Below are positions 25,444-34,373 of a stretch of 64,000 bases of DNA, in pieces; position 1 is the stretch's first letter, and each line of letters opens with the position of its first letter. The stretch is from contig NZ_JACICY010000006.1 of the NCBI RefSeq assembly GCF_014196055.1, positions 221,652-285,651 on the forward strand, written 5' to 3'. The notes under the pieces were generated by a model, which worked only from the letters and a program-made list of their open reading frames with translations, did no database searches and was not told the DNA's origin. A program made the translations under genes and the position numbers. The DNA is from Novosphingobium hassiacum. GTDB taxonomy: Bacteria; Pseudomonadota; Alphaproteobacteria; Sphingomonadales; Sphingomonadaceae.

Positions 25444-26259
25444 ATGCGTTGGGTAAACCGACACGTCGGTCGCAGGGACAGCGTCCTGCTGGGCGCGCTG
25501 CCGATCCTGCTGCTGGTGCTGCTCTATGTGTTCATGGCAGCAGAGCGCCACGCCGCCAATCCAATGGACAAGATCCTGCCGCTGCCCAGCGGCATGGCCA
25601 AGGGCATGGCGGCGCTGCTGTTCCAGCCGGACCAGCTGACCGGGCAACTGGTGTTCTGGGCCGACACGCTGGCGAGCCTTCAGCGACTGGGCCTGGGGCT
25701 TGGTATCGCGACGGCTTCGGCGCTGCTGATCGGGCTGGTGCTGGGCGTACTGCCTCCGGTGCGCGCGATGTTCGGGCCGCTGGTAACCGCGATAGCGGTG
25801 ATCCCGCCGATCGCGCTGCTGCCGATCCTGTTCATCGCGCTGGGGCTTGGCGAGACCGCGAAAGTCGCGCTGATCGTGATCGGCATCGCGCCGGTCATGG
25901 TGCGTGACCTCGCCGCGCACATCGCCGACCTGCCGCGAGAGCAGATCGTCAAGGCGCAGACGCTGGGCGCGAACTCTTGGCAGATCATGATCCGCGTCGC
26001 GCTGCCACAAGCGATGCCGCGTCTGATCCATGCGGTGCGGCTGTCGCTCGGCCCCGCATGGGTGTTCCTGATCTCGGCTGAGGCGATCGCGTCGGACGTG
26101 GGCCTAGGCTACCGCATCTTCCTCGTGCGGCGCTATCTGTCGATGGACGTGATCATACCCTACGTCGCGTGGATCGCGCTTCTGGCGATCCTGATGGACG
26201 TCGCGCTGGTCCAGATCAGCCGCCGCGCCTTCCCCTGGGCACATGGAGCCGGACATTGA
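25444..26259 (+). CDS. ABC importer permease
   Basis: 271 residues, about six to seven membrane helices, BPD_transp_1 family. The ATPase-contact EAA loop is visible near residues 175-200 (EQIVKAQTLGANSWQIMIRVALP). An N-terminal helix (ALPILLLVLLYVFMA) is followed by a long periplasmic loop, as in TauC/SsuC-type permeases. Its stop overlaps the TTG start of the ATPase gene by TTGA. Partner of the binding protein 36 bp upstream. Confidence 0.9.
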   Translation: MRWVNRHVGRRDSVLLGALPILLLVLLYVFMAAERHAANPMDKILPLPSGMAKGMAALLFQPDQLTGQLVFWADTLASLQRLGLGLGIATASALLIGLVLGVLPPVRAMFGPLVTAIAVIPPIALLPILFIALGLGETAKVALIVIGIAPVMVRDLAAHIADLPREQIVKAQTLGANSWQIMIRVALPQAMPRLIHAVRLSLGPAWVFLISAEAIASDVGLGYRIFLVRRYLSMDVIIPYVAWIALLAILMDVALVQISRRAFPWAHGAGH

Positions 26260-27059
26260 GCGCGCTCCTCAGCCTGCAGAACATCTGGGTCGAATACGGC
26301 GACAAGGTCGTGCTCGAGAAGGTCAACCTCGATATCGAGGCAGGATCTTTCGTGTCGATCGTGGGGCCATCGGGCGCGGGCAAGAGCAGCCTGCTGCGCG
26401 TGGTGCTGGGGCAGGAAGTGCCGACGCGCGGAACCTTGCTGCTCGACGGGACGCCGTTGACGCCCGAATGTGGTCCGGACCGCGGGGTGGTGTTCCAGCG
26501 CTATTCGGTGTTTCCGCACCTCTCGGCGCTCAAGAATGTCGTGTTCGGCCTCGAATGTGCGCAGGCGCCGTTCTCGGCGCGGCTGTTCGGAACTGCGCGA
26601 CAAGCCGCACGCGACGAGGCCATCGAGATGCTCAAGGCGGTGGGTCTGGGAGACAGTCTGAACCTCTATCCCGCGCAGCTTTCAGGCGGAATGCAGCAGC
26701 GCTTGGCCATTGCGCAAGCGCTGATCAAGCGCCCGCGCATCCTGCTGCTGGACGAGCCGTTCGGCGCGCTGGATCCGGGTATCCGCGCCGACATGCACGC
26801 GCTGATCACCAAGCTGTGGCGCGATTATTCACTGACGATCATCATGGTCACGCACGACATTCGCGAGGCATTCACGCTGGGCACGCGCGTGCTCGCGCTC
26901 GACAAGCGTCGCCATGATCCGCACGCGCCGCACCGCTATGGCGCGACCGCAGTTTACGACCTGCCCGTGCGTCGCCGCATCAAGACCACGACCGACGAGG
27001 AATTGCTCGCCGAAGCGGCCAGCCTGCAGGAAAATGAGGAAAGGATGGCACATGAGTAG
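26256..27059 (+). CDS. ABC importer ATP-binding protein
   Basis: 267 residues from the TTG start, which overlaps the permease stop and makes the product begin MSALLSLQNIWVEYG. Complete ABC motifs: Walker A GPSGAGKSS, Q-loop QRYSVFP, signature LSGGM, Walker B ILLLDEP, switch VTHD. It powers import by the upstream permease. The last residues run 8 bp into the NikR-like regulator gene. Confidence 0.92.
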   Translation: MSALLSLQNIWVEYGDKVVLEKVNLDIEAGSFVSIVGPSGAGKSSLLRVVLGQEVPTRGTLLLDGTPLTPECGPDRGVVFQRYSVFPHLSALKNVVFGLECAQAPFSARLFGTARQAARDEAIEMLKAVGLGDSLNLYPAQLSGGMQQRLAIAQALIKRPRILLLDEPFGALDPGIRADMHALITKLWRDYSLTIIMVTHDIREAFTLGTRVLALDKRRHDPHAPHRYGATAVYDLPVRRRIKTTTDEELLAEAASLQENEERMAHE

Positions 27060-27522
27060 CGATGCTCCGGGCCTTGCAAGGCTGAGCATGAGCCTGCCGT
27101 CGGCGCTGTTCCGCCAGCTCGACAACATGGTCGAGGAACGAGGGCTTCCGTCGCGCTCGCAATTGATCGCCGAATTGATCCGTCAGGCACTGGCCGAGCA
27201 CGAGGCTTTTACGCGCCCCGAGGAGATGCTCGCGGGCACGATCACCATTGTCTACCGGGGTGATCGTGGACGCGTGCGGCACCAGCTGGCGCAAACGCAG
27301 GCCGACTACCTCAAGGAGGTCATCTCCTCGCAGCATGTATTCCTCGAGGACGACCAGTCGCTGGAGGTGTTGCTGGTCCAAGGGCCTGCCGCGCTGCTCA
27401 AGGAGCTGTGCGACGCGCTGCGCAAGGTGCGCGGCGTCCACCAGCTCCAGCTCGTCACGACCACTGCTCTCCTGCCGCCGCTCTATGAGCAGGAAGGCGA
27501 AAGCGCGAAGGAAACCGCATGA
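27052..27522 (+). CDS. NikR-like ribbon-helix-helix regulator without the nickel site
   Basis: 156 residues: an N-terminal ribbon-helix-helix DNA-binding part (RLSMSLPSALFRQLDNMVEERGLPSRSQLIAELIR, about 9-45) and a C-terminal ACT-like ligand domain, the NikR layout. Of the four E. coli NikR nickel ligands, only the His87 equivalent (ISSQHVF) seems kept; His89 aligns with Phe, Cys95 with Ser, and the His76 region has no histidine. So nickel is unlikely to be its signal. It sits inside the operon and is the natural candidate to bind TATTAC-N14-GTAATA and sense guanidine, urea or an intermediate. Ends ATGA-overlapping the next gene. Confidence 0.8.
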   Translation: MSSDAPGLARLSMSLPSALFRQLDNMVEERGLPSRSQLIAELIRQALAEHEAFTRPEEMLAGTITIVYRGDRGRVRHQLAQTQADYLKEVISSQHVFLEDDQSLEVLLVQGPAALLKELCDALRKVRGVHQLQLVTTTALLPPLYEQEGESAKETA

Positions 27523-28343
27523 CCGAAGTCCTCGCCAATCCATCCGCTGCCCGTGATCATGCCCGCGCCATGGCCGGTACCGTGGCTGAAGCGATGCCGG
27601 TGCTGCCGCCGGTCGCGGACGACCTGCCTGACGGCGTATCGGGCGACGACCTGCTGTGGGAAGAGACGGTCGCGGCAGGCGGCTATGCCACGCGGCGGCT
27701 GGCGCGCGGGTCACGGCTGCGGCTGATCGACGTGAAGGGCGACGCTTGTGCATCGCTGCTGGTGTTCAACGCCGAGATGCCGACGGAGCGGCTCAATGTG
27801 GCTGACACGGTCAAGATCCAGTGGAACGCCTATCTGGGCGCAGGCAAGCTGCTGCTGTCCGACATGGGCCGAGCAATGATGAGCTTTGTCGAGGACACGG
27901 CGGAAACGCACGACACGTTCTGTGGCACATCGAATGCTGCAACCAATGCTGCGAAATACGGCAGCGGAATGAACAGCGGCCCCTGCCCCAACGGGCGCGA
28001 CCGCTTCCTGCTGGGTTCAGCAAAACATGGCCTCACGCGCCGCGATGTCCATCCATGCGTAACGCTGTTCAAGGGCACGAAGATCGAGCCGGATGGTGCG
28101 ATCGTGCCGCAAGTCGGGCCGTTTGCCCCGGGCCGGACAGTGGTGCTGCGTGCCGAGATGGACGTGATCGTGGTGATCGCGAACTGCCCACACGTACTTG
28201 ACCCACGCGATAGCTATACGGTGACACCGCTGCGTGTAACTGCGTGGCGCGGGCCAGTCACCCCGCCCGACGATCCCATCCGCAATGCGACGCCCGAGGG
28301 CCTGCGCGCCTTCGAGAACGTCGAAGATTATTTCCGCCGCTGA
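27519..28343 (+). CDS. Urea carboxylase-associated protein 2 / carboxyguanidine deiminase subunit
   Basis: 274 residues. It belongs to the urea-amidolyase-associated family, with the conserved stretch EDTAETHDTFCGTSNAATN and ANCPHVLDP near the end. In characterised guanidine pathways the two associated proteins (CgdA and CgdB) form a deiminase turning carboxyguanidine into allophanate plus ammonia. It is the longer member; assignment to CgdA or CgdB is not certain. About 45 N-terminal residues precede the family core. Starts within the NikR-like stop codon. Confidence 0.82.
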   Translation: MTEVLANPSAARDHARAMAGTVAEAMPVLPPVADDLPDGVSGDDLLWEETVAAGGYATRRLARGSRLRLIDVKGDACASLLVFNAEMPTERLNVADTVKIQWNAYLGAGKLLLSDMGRAMMSFVEDTAETHDTFCGTSNAATNAAKYGSGMNSGPCPNGRDRFLLGSAKHGLTRRDVHPCVTLFKGTKIEPDGAIVPQVGPFAPGRTVVLRAEMDVIVVIANCPHVLDPRDSYTVTPLRVTAWRGPVTPPDDPIRNATPEGLRAFENVEDYFRR

Positions 28344-28357
28344 ACAGGAACAGATCC

Positions 28358-28993
28358 ATGAGCGTCGACCCTAACCTCTCCGGCCTGTCCGGTGCCGTCC
28401 TTCACGACGTGATCGTGCCCGCACGCGCGCCGTGGCTTCATCATGTTGCCGCAGGACAAACGCTGCGCATTGTCGATCTGGAGGGCAACCAGGCGGTCGA
28501 TTTCCTGCTCTATTCTGCCGAGGACGATTCCGAGCGCTACAGCGCGCAGGATACTGTGGCGGCACAGGGCAATCTGTTCCTGCGCACCGGCACCGTGCTG
28601 CGGTCCAATGAAGGACGCCCGATGATGACCATCGCGGCGAGCGCAGTCGATTATCACGACACCATCGGCGGGGCCTGTTCGTGCGAGTCCAACACCTTGC
28701 GCTACGGCCACCACACCAAGGCCGAACACGCCTGTGTCGAAAACTTCCTTGAAGCCAACCTGTGGGAAGGGCGCGGCAAGCGCGACATCGTGTCGAACAT
28801 CAATTTCTTCATGAACGTGCCGGTCGAGGAGGACGGATCACTCGGCATCGTCGACGGCATTTCCGCGCCGGGCCTCACGGTAGATCTGCGCGCCGAGATG
28901 GACGTGATCGTGGTCGTTTCGAACTGCCCGCAGATCAACAATCCGTGCAACGGTTTCAACCCGACACCCGTGCGCATGATCGTGACAGCATGA
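28358..28993 (+). CDS. Urea carboxylase-associated protein 1 / carboxyguanidine deiminase subunit
   Basis: 211-residue paralogue of the preceding gene, and its presumed heterodimer partner. Shared landmarks are DYHDTIGGACSCESN, aligned with the HDTF segment of the partner, and RAEMDVIVVVSNCPQINNP, which closely repeats RAEMDVIVVIANCPHVLDP. A GGAACAGATCC spacer precedes the ATG. The stop overlaps the carboxylase start by ATGA. Presence of this pair favours guanidine over urea as the operon's substrate. Confidence 0.82.
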   Translation: MSVDPNLSGLSGAVLHDVIVPARAPWLHHVAAGQTLRIVDLEGNQAVDFLLYSAEDDSERYSAQDTVAAQGNLFLRTGTVLRSNEGRPMMTIAASAVDYHDTIGGACSCESNTLRYGHHTKAEHACVENFLEANLWEGRGKRDIVSNINFFMNVPVEEDGSLGIVDGISAPGLTVDLRAEMDVIVVVSNCPQINNPCNGFNPTPVRMIVTA

Positions 28994-31900
28994 GCTTCGA
29001 TACGGTCCTGATTGCCAATCGCGGGGCTATCGCCACGCGCATCATCCGCACACTGCGGAAGATGGGCCTGCGGTCGGTCGCGGTCTATTCGGAAGCAGAC
29101 GAGGGGTCGCTGCACGTTTCGGAAGCGGACGACGCCGTGTGCATCGGCCCGGCGCGCGCGACCGACAGCTATCTCAATGTGCCTGCGATCCTCGAGGCAG
29201 CGCGCGCGACCGGCGCGGGCGCGATCCATCCCGGCTATGGCTTCCTTGCCGAGAACGTCGATTTCGCCGAGGCTTGCGCCGCTGCGGGGATCGTATTCAT
29301 CGGCCCGACGCCCGACAATATCCGCACTTTCGGGTTGAAGCACAGCGCACGCGCACTCGCGGCGGCGCACGATGTCCCACTCGCTCCGGGCACCGAACTT
29401 CTAACCGATGCGGACGATGCCGCGCGAGCCACACACCAAATCGGTTTCCCAATCATCCTCAAGGCAACTGCAGGCGGCGGCGGCATCGGCATGCGCGTCT
29501 GCGAGAACGAGGCCGACGTGCGCGAGGGCTTTGCCACCGTTGCGCGGCAGGGACTTGGCAGCTTCGGCGATGCGGGCGTGTTCCTTGAACGCTATATCCG
29601 GCGGGCACGGCACATCGAAGTGCAGATCTTCGGCGATGGCGAAGGCCGGATCATGGCGCTGGCAGAACGCGATTGCTCGCTGCAACGTCGCAACCAGAAA
29701 GTGGTCGAGGAAGCCCCTGCCCCCCTGCTCCCAGAAGCGGTTCGCCGGGATCTGATCGCAGCGTCGATCCGGCTCGGACAAGCGGCGAATTACCGGTCGG
29801 CGGGAACGGTCGAGTTCCTCTACGACGCCGAGCGCGAGGAGTTCTTCTTCCTCGAAATGAACACGCGCCTGCAGGTCGAACATGGCGTGACCGAAGAGAT
29901 CATGGGGATCGATCTGGTCGAGTGGATGATACGCGGCGGCGCGGGAGATTTCGCCTTCCTTGATGCAGAAGCTCCCACGCCTGTCGGCCACTCGGTGCAG
30001 GTCCGGCTCTATGCCGAAGACCCGGCGCTCGACTACCGCCCGACATCGGGCACGCTGACCGCCGTCGAGTTTCCTTCCGACATCCGCGCCGAGACATGGG
30101 TCATGGCCGGGACGACAGTCAGCACCTGGTACGATCCGATGCTGGCCAAGCTGATCGTGCATGCGCCCACCCGCGAGCAGGCCGTCGCCGCAATGCAGCA
30201 GGCGCTGGGCGAAACGCGCATCGACGGGATCGAGACCAACTTGCGTTGGCTGCGCGACGTGGTGCGTTCCGAGGCCTTTGTCAGCGGCGAGGTTTCAACC
30301 CGCGTGCTAGACGGTATCGATTACCAGCCGCAAAGCATCCGCGTGATCAGCGGCGGCACCGCGACCACCGTGCAGGACTGGCCGGGTCGGCAGAAGCTGT
30401 GGGCCGTTGGGGTTCCGCCGTCGGGGCCGATGGACGACCAGTCGTTCCGCATCGGCAACCGCCTGCTCGGCAATCCCGAAGGCACCGAGGGCCTTGAGGT
30501 CACCTTCACCGGACCGACGCTGCTGTTTGCGGCCGCTGCGCGGATCTGCCTGACAGGTGCCGATTTCGGCGCGATGCTAGACGGCAGTCCGGTTCCGCTG
30601 GGCGTCGCGATTGACATCGGCGCAGGCCAGACGCTGGCCATGGGCCGTGCATCGCACGGCGGTTTGCGCGGGTACATTCTCTTCGCGGGCGGGCTCGACA
30701 TGGCGCCCTACCTCGGCAGCCGCAGCACATTCGAGCTTGGCCAGTTCGGGGGCCACGCCGCGCGGCGGTTGCTGGCTGGCGACACGCTGCATCTTGCCGG
30801 AGGCGCAGTGGACGCTGCCCTGCCCGCAGCAACGCTGCCCGCGTTGGCGAACGAGTGGACGTTGCGCGTGCTCTATGGACCACACGGCGCTCCCGATTTC
30901 TTCACCGACGAGGATATCGCCACGATCGTCTCGGCCGAGTGGCAGGTGCACTACAATTCCAACCGCACCGGCGTCCGTCTGGTCGGGCCGAAGCCGCACT
31001 GGGCACGCAAGGACGGCGGAGAGGCGGGGCTGCATCCGTCCAACATCCATGATAATCCTTACGCCATCGGCGCGGTCGACTTTACCGGAGACATGCCAAT
31101 CATCCTCGGCCCGGACGGCCCCTCGCTAGGCGGGTTCGTCTGTCCGTTCGTGGTGATCGCGGCGGATCGCTGGAAGATCGGGCAACTGGCTCCCGGCGAC
31201 AAGCTGCGCTTCGTGCCCATCAATATCGCAGACGCTGCAGCGGCTGACGAGCAGCAACGCGCGTTGATCGGCGCAGGCGTGGCCGGTGAGGCGGGACCGG
31301 CACAGCCGATCGCGGTGCTTTCACCGATCCTTGCGGAAATTCCCGAGCGGCACCGCTGTCCGCGCACGCTGTACCGTCAGCAGGGCGACCGCAACATCCT
31401 GATCGAATACGGGCCGATCGTGCTCGATATCGAGTTGCGCATCCGCGTGCACGCGCTGATGACCGAGCTTGAGCGCATGGCGCTGTCGGGCGTCATCGAC
31501 ATCGTGCCGGGCATCCGTTCGCTGCAACTCCATTTCGATGGCAAGTTGCTGGATCAGGCTGCAGCGCTCGCCGCGCTGATCGCGGCAGAAGAGCGGCTGG
31601 GCGATCTGGAGGATTTCACGATCCCTTCGCGGATCGTCCACCTGCCGCTGAGCTGGCGCGATCCTGCGACGATCGAGACGATCGAGAAGTACATGGGCGC
31701 GGTGCGCGACGATGCGCCGTGGTGCCCGGACAACATCGAGTTCATCCGGCGCATCAATGGCTTGCCTGATGTCGCGGCGGTCGAGAACCTGATTTTCGAG
31801 GCCAATTACCTCGTGATGGGTCTGGGCGATGTCTACTTGGGCGCACCGGTCGCGACGCCGGTCGATCCGCGCCACCGGCTAGTGACGACCAAGTACAATC

Positions 31901-32586
31901 CGGCGCGCACATGGACGCCGCCGAACGTCGTCGGCATCGGCGGCGCATATATGTGCATCTACGGGATGGAGGGTCCGGGCGGATACCAGTTGTTCGGCCG
32001 CACGATCCAGGTGTGGAACACGCACCGCCAGACCGACGCCTTTATCGAGGGTAAACCGTGGCTGCTGCGCTTCTTCGATCAGATCCGGTTCTACCCGGTC
32101 AGCGCCGACGAACTGACCGAGTGGCGGCGCGATTTCCCCAGCGGGCGGCGCTCGATCCGCATCGAGGAATCCGAATTCCGGCTCGCCGATTATCGCGCGT
32201 TCCTTGCGGACAACGCCGATGGGATCAGCGCGTTCGAGGAGCGGCGCAAGGCTGCGTTCGATGAAGAGCGTGCCGAATGGGAGCGCCGTGGCGAATTCGC
32301 CCGCGTCACCGATCTTGCCGAGGCGGACGTGGCCGAAGCCGGCGCGATCGACCTGCCCGACGGAGCCGACCTGGTCGAAGCACCGTTTGGCGGAAGCGTT
32401 TGGAAGCTGCTCGTGGGCGTCGGCGACGAGGTTGAGGCGGGCGAGACGATCGCGATCATCGAGGCGATGAAGATGGAATGCCGGGTCGAAAGCCCCAGCG
32501 CGGGTACGGTTGCCGCGCTCTACACCGCCGAGCGGCAATCGCTGCAGCCGGGCTCGCCGATGCTTGCGCTGACGAGGGCGGCATGA
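28990..32586 (+). CDS. Biotin-dependent guanidine/urea carboxylase
   Basis: 1198 residues. Domains in order: biotin carboxylase with ATP-grasp loop (ATAGGGGIG) in residues 1 to about 450; the two carboxyltransferase halves of the KipA/KipI (AHS2/AHS1) type, about 455-770 and 790-1000; and a C-terminal biotinyl domain with EAMKMEC, carboxyl-carrier Lys1161. It carboxylates guanidine or urea with ATP and bicarbonate. Family literature distinguishes the two substrates by an Asn/Asp change in the carboxyltransferase site; GAVDFTGD (Asp697) is a candidate for that position but needs alignment. Unlike yeast urea amidolyase, the hydrolase is a separate gene. Confidence 0.9.
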   Translation: MSFDTVLIANRGAIATRIIRTLRKMGLRSVAVYSEADEGSLHVSEADDAVCIGPARATDSYLNVPAILEAARATGAGAIHPGYGFLAENVDFAEACAAAGIVFIGPTPDNIRTFGLKHSARALAAAHDVPLAPGTELLTDADDAARATHQIGFPIILKATAGGGGIGMRVCENEADVREGFATVARQGLGSFGDAGVFLERYIRRARHIEVQIFGDGEGRIMALAERDCSLQRRNQKVVEEAPAPLLPEAVRRDLIAASIRLGQAANYRSAGTVEFLYDAEREEFFFLEMNTRLQVEHGVTEEIMGIDLVEWMIRGGAGDFAFLDAEAPTPVGHSVQVRLYAEDPALDYRPTSGTLTAVEFPSDIRAETWVMAGTTVSTWYDPMLAKLIVHAPTREQAVAAMQQALGETRIDGIETNLRWLRDVVRSEAFVSGEVSTRVLDGIDYQPQSIRVISGGTATTVQDWPGRQKLWAVGVPPSGPMDDQSFRIGNRLLGNPEGTEGLEVTFTGPTLLFAAAARICLTGADFGAMLDGSPVPLGVAIDIGAGQTLAMGRASHGGLRGYILFAGGLDMAPYLGSRSTFELGQFGGHAARRLLAGDTLHLAGGAVDAALPAATLPALANEWTLRVLYGPHGAPDFFTDEDIATIVSAEWQVHYNSNRTGVRLVGPKPHWARKDGGEAGLHPSNIHDNPYAIGAVDFTGDMPIILGPDGPSLGGFVCPFVVIAADRWKIGQLAPGDKLRFVPINIADAAAADEQQRALIGAGVAGEAGPAQPIAVLSPILAEIPERHRCPRTLYRQQGDRNILIEYGPIVLDIELRIRVHALMTELERMALSGVIDIVPGIRSLQLHFDGKLLDQAAALAALIAAEERLGDLEDFTIPSRIVHLPLSWRDPATIETIEKYMGAVRDDAPWCPDNIEFIRRINGLPDVAAVENLIFEANYLVMGLGDVYLGAPVATPVDPRHRLVTTKYNPARTWTPPNVVGIGGAYMCIYGMEGPGGYQLFGRTIQVWNTHRQTDAFIEGKPWLLRFFDQIRFYPVSADELTEWRRDFPSGRRSIRIEESEFRLADYRAFLADNADGISAFEERRKAAFDEERAEWERRGEFARVTDLAEADVAEAGAIDLPDGADLVEAPFGGSVWKLLVGVGDEVEAGETIAIIEAMKMECRVESPSAGTVAALYTAERQSLQPGSPMLALTRAA

Positions 32587-34349
32587 CCTCGCTGAATCGC
32601 CAGAGCGCCAGCGCGATCGCCGCCGCCGTCAATGCCGGGCAGACCAGCGCAGTTGCCGTTGCGAAGGACACGCTTGCGCGGCTGGCAGTCTATGATGCGG
32701 TCCAGCCGCAGGTGTGGATCAGCCGGGCCGAGCCGGCCACCCTGCTGGCTGCTGCCGCCGCAATCGATGCACGCGTGGCGGCTGGCGAAGTGCTGCCGCT
32801 TGCGGGCGTGCCGTTTGCGGTGAAGGACAATATCGACGTTGCGGGCTTTGAAACGACCGCCGCCTGCCCGGCGTTTGCCTACCGACCCGATGCGTCGTCG
32901 ACGACTGTCGAGCGATTGCTGGCGGCGGGAGCGCTGTGCGTCGGCAAGACCAACCTCGATCAGTTCGCCACGGGGCTGAACGGTACGCGCAGTCCCTATG
33001 GGGCGCCACGCAACGCGCATAATCTCGCTTATGTCAGTGGCGGTTCGAGTTCGGGGTCGTCGGTTGCGGTCGCCGCTGGGCTGGTCGCCTTCGCGCTCGG
33101 CACCGATACCGCAGGCTCGGGCCGTGTGCCTGCCGCGTTTCAGCACCTGATCGGTTTCAAGCCGAGCAAAGGGCGTTGGAGCAACCGCGGCCTCTTGCCC
33201 GCCTGCCGCACGCTCGACTGCATCAGCGTGTTTACCGACGACACCGCCGATGCGCGGTTGATCGACGGTGTCGTGGCGGGATTTGACCCTGCGGACGCAT
33301 ATTCCAAGCCGCTCGCCGACGCGCCAATCGTGCGCAAGACCATTGGCGTACCGCGCCGCGATCAGCGCGTATTCTTCGGCGATGCCGAGGCTGAGTATCT
33401 GTATGACCGCGCGCTCGAAAAGCTGGCCGGGTTGGCAGATATTGTCGAGATCGACTACGCACCGCTGCAGGAAGCCGCACAGCTTCTCTATAGCGGTCCG
33501 TGGGTGGCTGAGCGGACCGCCGCGCTGGGTAGCCTTCTGACCGACGGTCCCGACGCGATCGACCCGACCGTGCGCGAGGTCGTTTTGCCCGGGCTGGAGA
33601 TCGGCGCAGTCGATCTGTTCAACGGCATCTATCGGCTCGCGGAGCTGAAGCGACACGCCGACCAGTTGTGGGAGAGCATCGACCTGATGGCCTTCCCGAC
33701 CACGGGCGCGACCTACCGGGTGGCCGAACTGCAGGCCGCGCCGATTGCGCTGAACTCTGCGCTCGGCTTCTACACGAACTTTGTGAACCTGCTCGACATG
33801 GCGGCGGTGGCGATCCCCGCAGGCACGCGCGCCAACGCGACCGGCTTTGGCATTACGCTGATCGGGCCTGCCGACAGCGACATGGCGCTGCTCGATGCTG
33901 CCGACGCCTATCTTGCAGTCGCCGACCTTCCTTCTCCACCCCCGCTCGATCTGGAGGGCAAAATGCAGACCGTGAAACTCGCCGTTGTCGGCGCTCACCT
34001 CAAGGACATGCCACTCCACTGGCAGCTGACATCGCGCAACGCGACGTTCGTGGGCGCGTTCGAGACCGCGCCCAACTACCGGCTCTATGCGATGGCCGAC
34101 AGCGTGCCGCCCAAGCCGGCGCTGGTGCACAGCGCGGACGGCGCGGCGATTGCGCTCGAAGTTTACGAGATGGGCGTGGCGGAATTCGGCAGCTTCGTCG
34201 TGGAAGTGCCCGCCCCGCTCGCCATCGGCACGGTGACGCTGGCCGACGGAAGCAGCGTCAAGGGCTTCGTCGCAGAGCCACGCGCGTTGACCGGAGCAGA
34301 AGACATCACCAGCCTTGGCGGATGGCGCGCTTATGTCGCGCGTGGCTGA
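32583..34349 (+). CDS. atzF: Allophanate hydrolase
   Basis: 588 residues. N-terminal amidase-signature domain with the Ser-cisSer-Lys triad at Lys81 (FAVKDN), Ser155 (GGSSSGSS) and Ser179 (TDTAGSG). The spacing is the same as Lys91/Ser165/Ser189 of AtzF. The C-terminal domain (about 440-588, from MQTVKLAVVGAHL) is the small allophanate-hydrolase domain seen in full-length AtzF. It converts allophanate to ammonia and CO2, the last step after carboxylase and deiminase. ATGA overlap with the carboxylase gene. Confidence 0.92.
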   Translation: MTSLNRQSASAIAAAVNAGQTSAVAVAKDTLARLAVYDAVQPQVWISRAEPATLLAAAAAIDARVAAGEVLPLAGVPFAVKDNIDVAGFETTAACPAFAYRPDASSTTVERLLAAGALCVGKTNLDQFATGLNGTRSPYGAPRNAHNLAYVSGGSSSGSSVAVAAGLVAFALGTDTAGSGRVPAAFQHLIGFKPSKGRWSNRGLLPACRTLDCISVFTDDTADARLIDGVVAGFDPADAYSKPLADAPIVRKTIGVPRRDQRVFFGDAEAEYLYDRALEKLAGLADIVEIDYAPLQEAAQLLYSGPWVAERTAALGSLLTDGPDAIDPTVREVVLPGLEIGAVDLFNGIYRLAELKRHADQLWESIDLMAFPTTGATYRVAELQAAPIALNSALGFYTNFVNLLDMAAVAIPAGTRANATGFGITLIGPADSDMALLDAADAYLAVADLPSPPPLDLEGKMQTVKLAVVGAHLKDMPLHWQLTSRNATFVGAFETAPNYRLYAMADSVPPKPALVHSADGAAIALEVYEMGVAEFGSFVVEVPAPLAIGTVTLADGSSVKGFVAEPRALTGAEDITSLGGWRAYVARG

Positions 34350-34373
34350 GACATCCCAACGAAAGGGCTTACC

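Noticed and set aside
28990..32586. Fusion urea amidolyase
   Set aside because: The carboxylase ends after the biotin domain and the allophanate hydrolase has its own start codon with a 4-bp overlap, so these are two proteins.
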